The notes under the pieces: model-generated
What the model saw: the letters and a program-made list of their open reading frames with translations, nothing else
What the model was told of the DNA's origin: nothing
Database searches by the model: none
Shown here: one piece after another, positions 59,640-60,000 of the stretch
How the letters are laid out: every line of letters begins with the position of its first letter
Position numbering within the stretch: the first letter of the stretch is position 1
Position numbers and translations under genes: made by a program
Source: Phoronis australis
Taxonomy: Eukaryota; Phoronida; Phoronidae
Reading direction: 5' to 3'
Assembly: GCA_002633005.1 (NCBI GenBank)
Contig: NMRA01000031.1
Span: 1,027,004-1,087,003 of the forward strand
DNA length: 60,000 nt

Positions 59640-60000
59640 GTTGCTTTTCACGAAACATACCCCTAGCTAGGTTGACTTTCACGAAACATACGGTTACCCA
59701 TACCTTGGGTGACTTTCACGAAACATACCCCTAGCTAGGGTGACTTTCAGGAAACATACCCCTAGCTAGGGTGACTTTCACGAAACGTACCCCTAGCTAG
59801 AGTGACTTTCACGAAACGTACCCCTAGCTAGGGTGACTTTCACGAAACATACCCCTAGCTAGGGTGACTTTCACGAAACATATCCCTACCTAGGGTGACT
59901 TTCACGAAACATACCCCTAGCTAGGGTGACTTTCACGAAACTTACCCCTAGCTAGGGTGACTTGCACGAGACGTTCCCCTAGCTACAGTGCGTTTCATGA
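59640..60000 (+). repeat. 31-bp tandem array running off the window
   Basis: GTGACTTTCACGAAACATAC + CCCTAGCTAGG is repeated about 11 times at 31-bp spacing, with one irregular unit near 59690. The palindromic CTAGCTAG lies in each unit. The right boundary is outside the window. Confidence 0.95.

Overview
The window is animal nuclear DNA, most likely from a marine invertebrate. It is AT-rich, its genes are split into many exons by GT-AG introns of about 0.5-3 kb, and it carries dense dispersed and tandem repeats. Three genes could be rebuilt exon by exon with consistent splice phases and are conserved orthologues of human genes. There is no bacterial, plasmid or viral signature. Species cannot be read from the sequence alone.

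Layout. About 1-11,600 is gene-poor. It holds an inverted-arm (foldback) repeat, an orphan thioredoxin-fold exon, the dead 3' end of a LINE-like retrotransposon, and a ~176-bp tandem repeat interrupted by a Penelope-like (GIY-YIG type) fragment. COG5 (+, 17 coding exons, 11,620-25,852) is followed by a convergent, unrecognised coiled-coil gene (-, 34,523-28,530). That gene is divergent from ARP3/ACTR3 (+, 11 exons, 35,342-45,903). ARP3 is convergent with a Bax inhibitor-1/TMBIM6 gene (-, 8 exons, 54,402-47,109), and TMBIM6 is divergent from a putative first exon encoding a signal peptide (+, 54,743). The genes therefore alternate tail-to-tail and head-to-head, with short shared upstream regions. 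The last 5 kb has only tentative exons and ends in a 31-bp tandem array that runs off the window.

The genes do not form a pathway. COG5 tethers vesicles at the Golgi, ARP3 nucleates branched actin, TMBIM6 is an ER calcium-leak/cell-death suppressor. They are housekeeping neighbours.

The most unusual signals are structural. (1) Tandem duplications recur at exon 3' ends and splice donors: COG5 exon 2 (75 bp x6), COG5 exon 4 (20 bp x3), the COG5 terminal exon, and the ARP3 exon 9 donor. Three of the exon 2 copies form in-frame, stop-free 51-nt pseudo-exons. (2) Two TA-flanked inverted-repeat elements of nearly identical size (1,512 and 1,513 bp) share ends. One has landed in a tandem repeat that preserves its empty site, and it carries a HIRAN-like ORF. 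(3) ARP3 exon 1 is present twice in an exact 237-bp duplication, broken by an N. (4) TMBIM6 has one GC-AG intron that phase and homology require.
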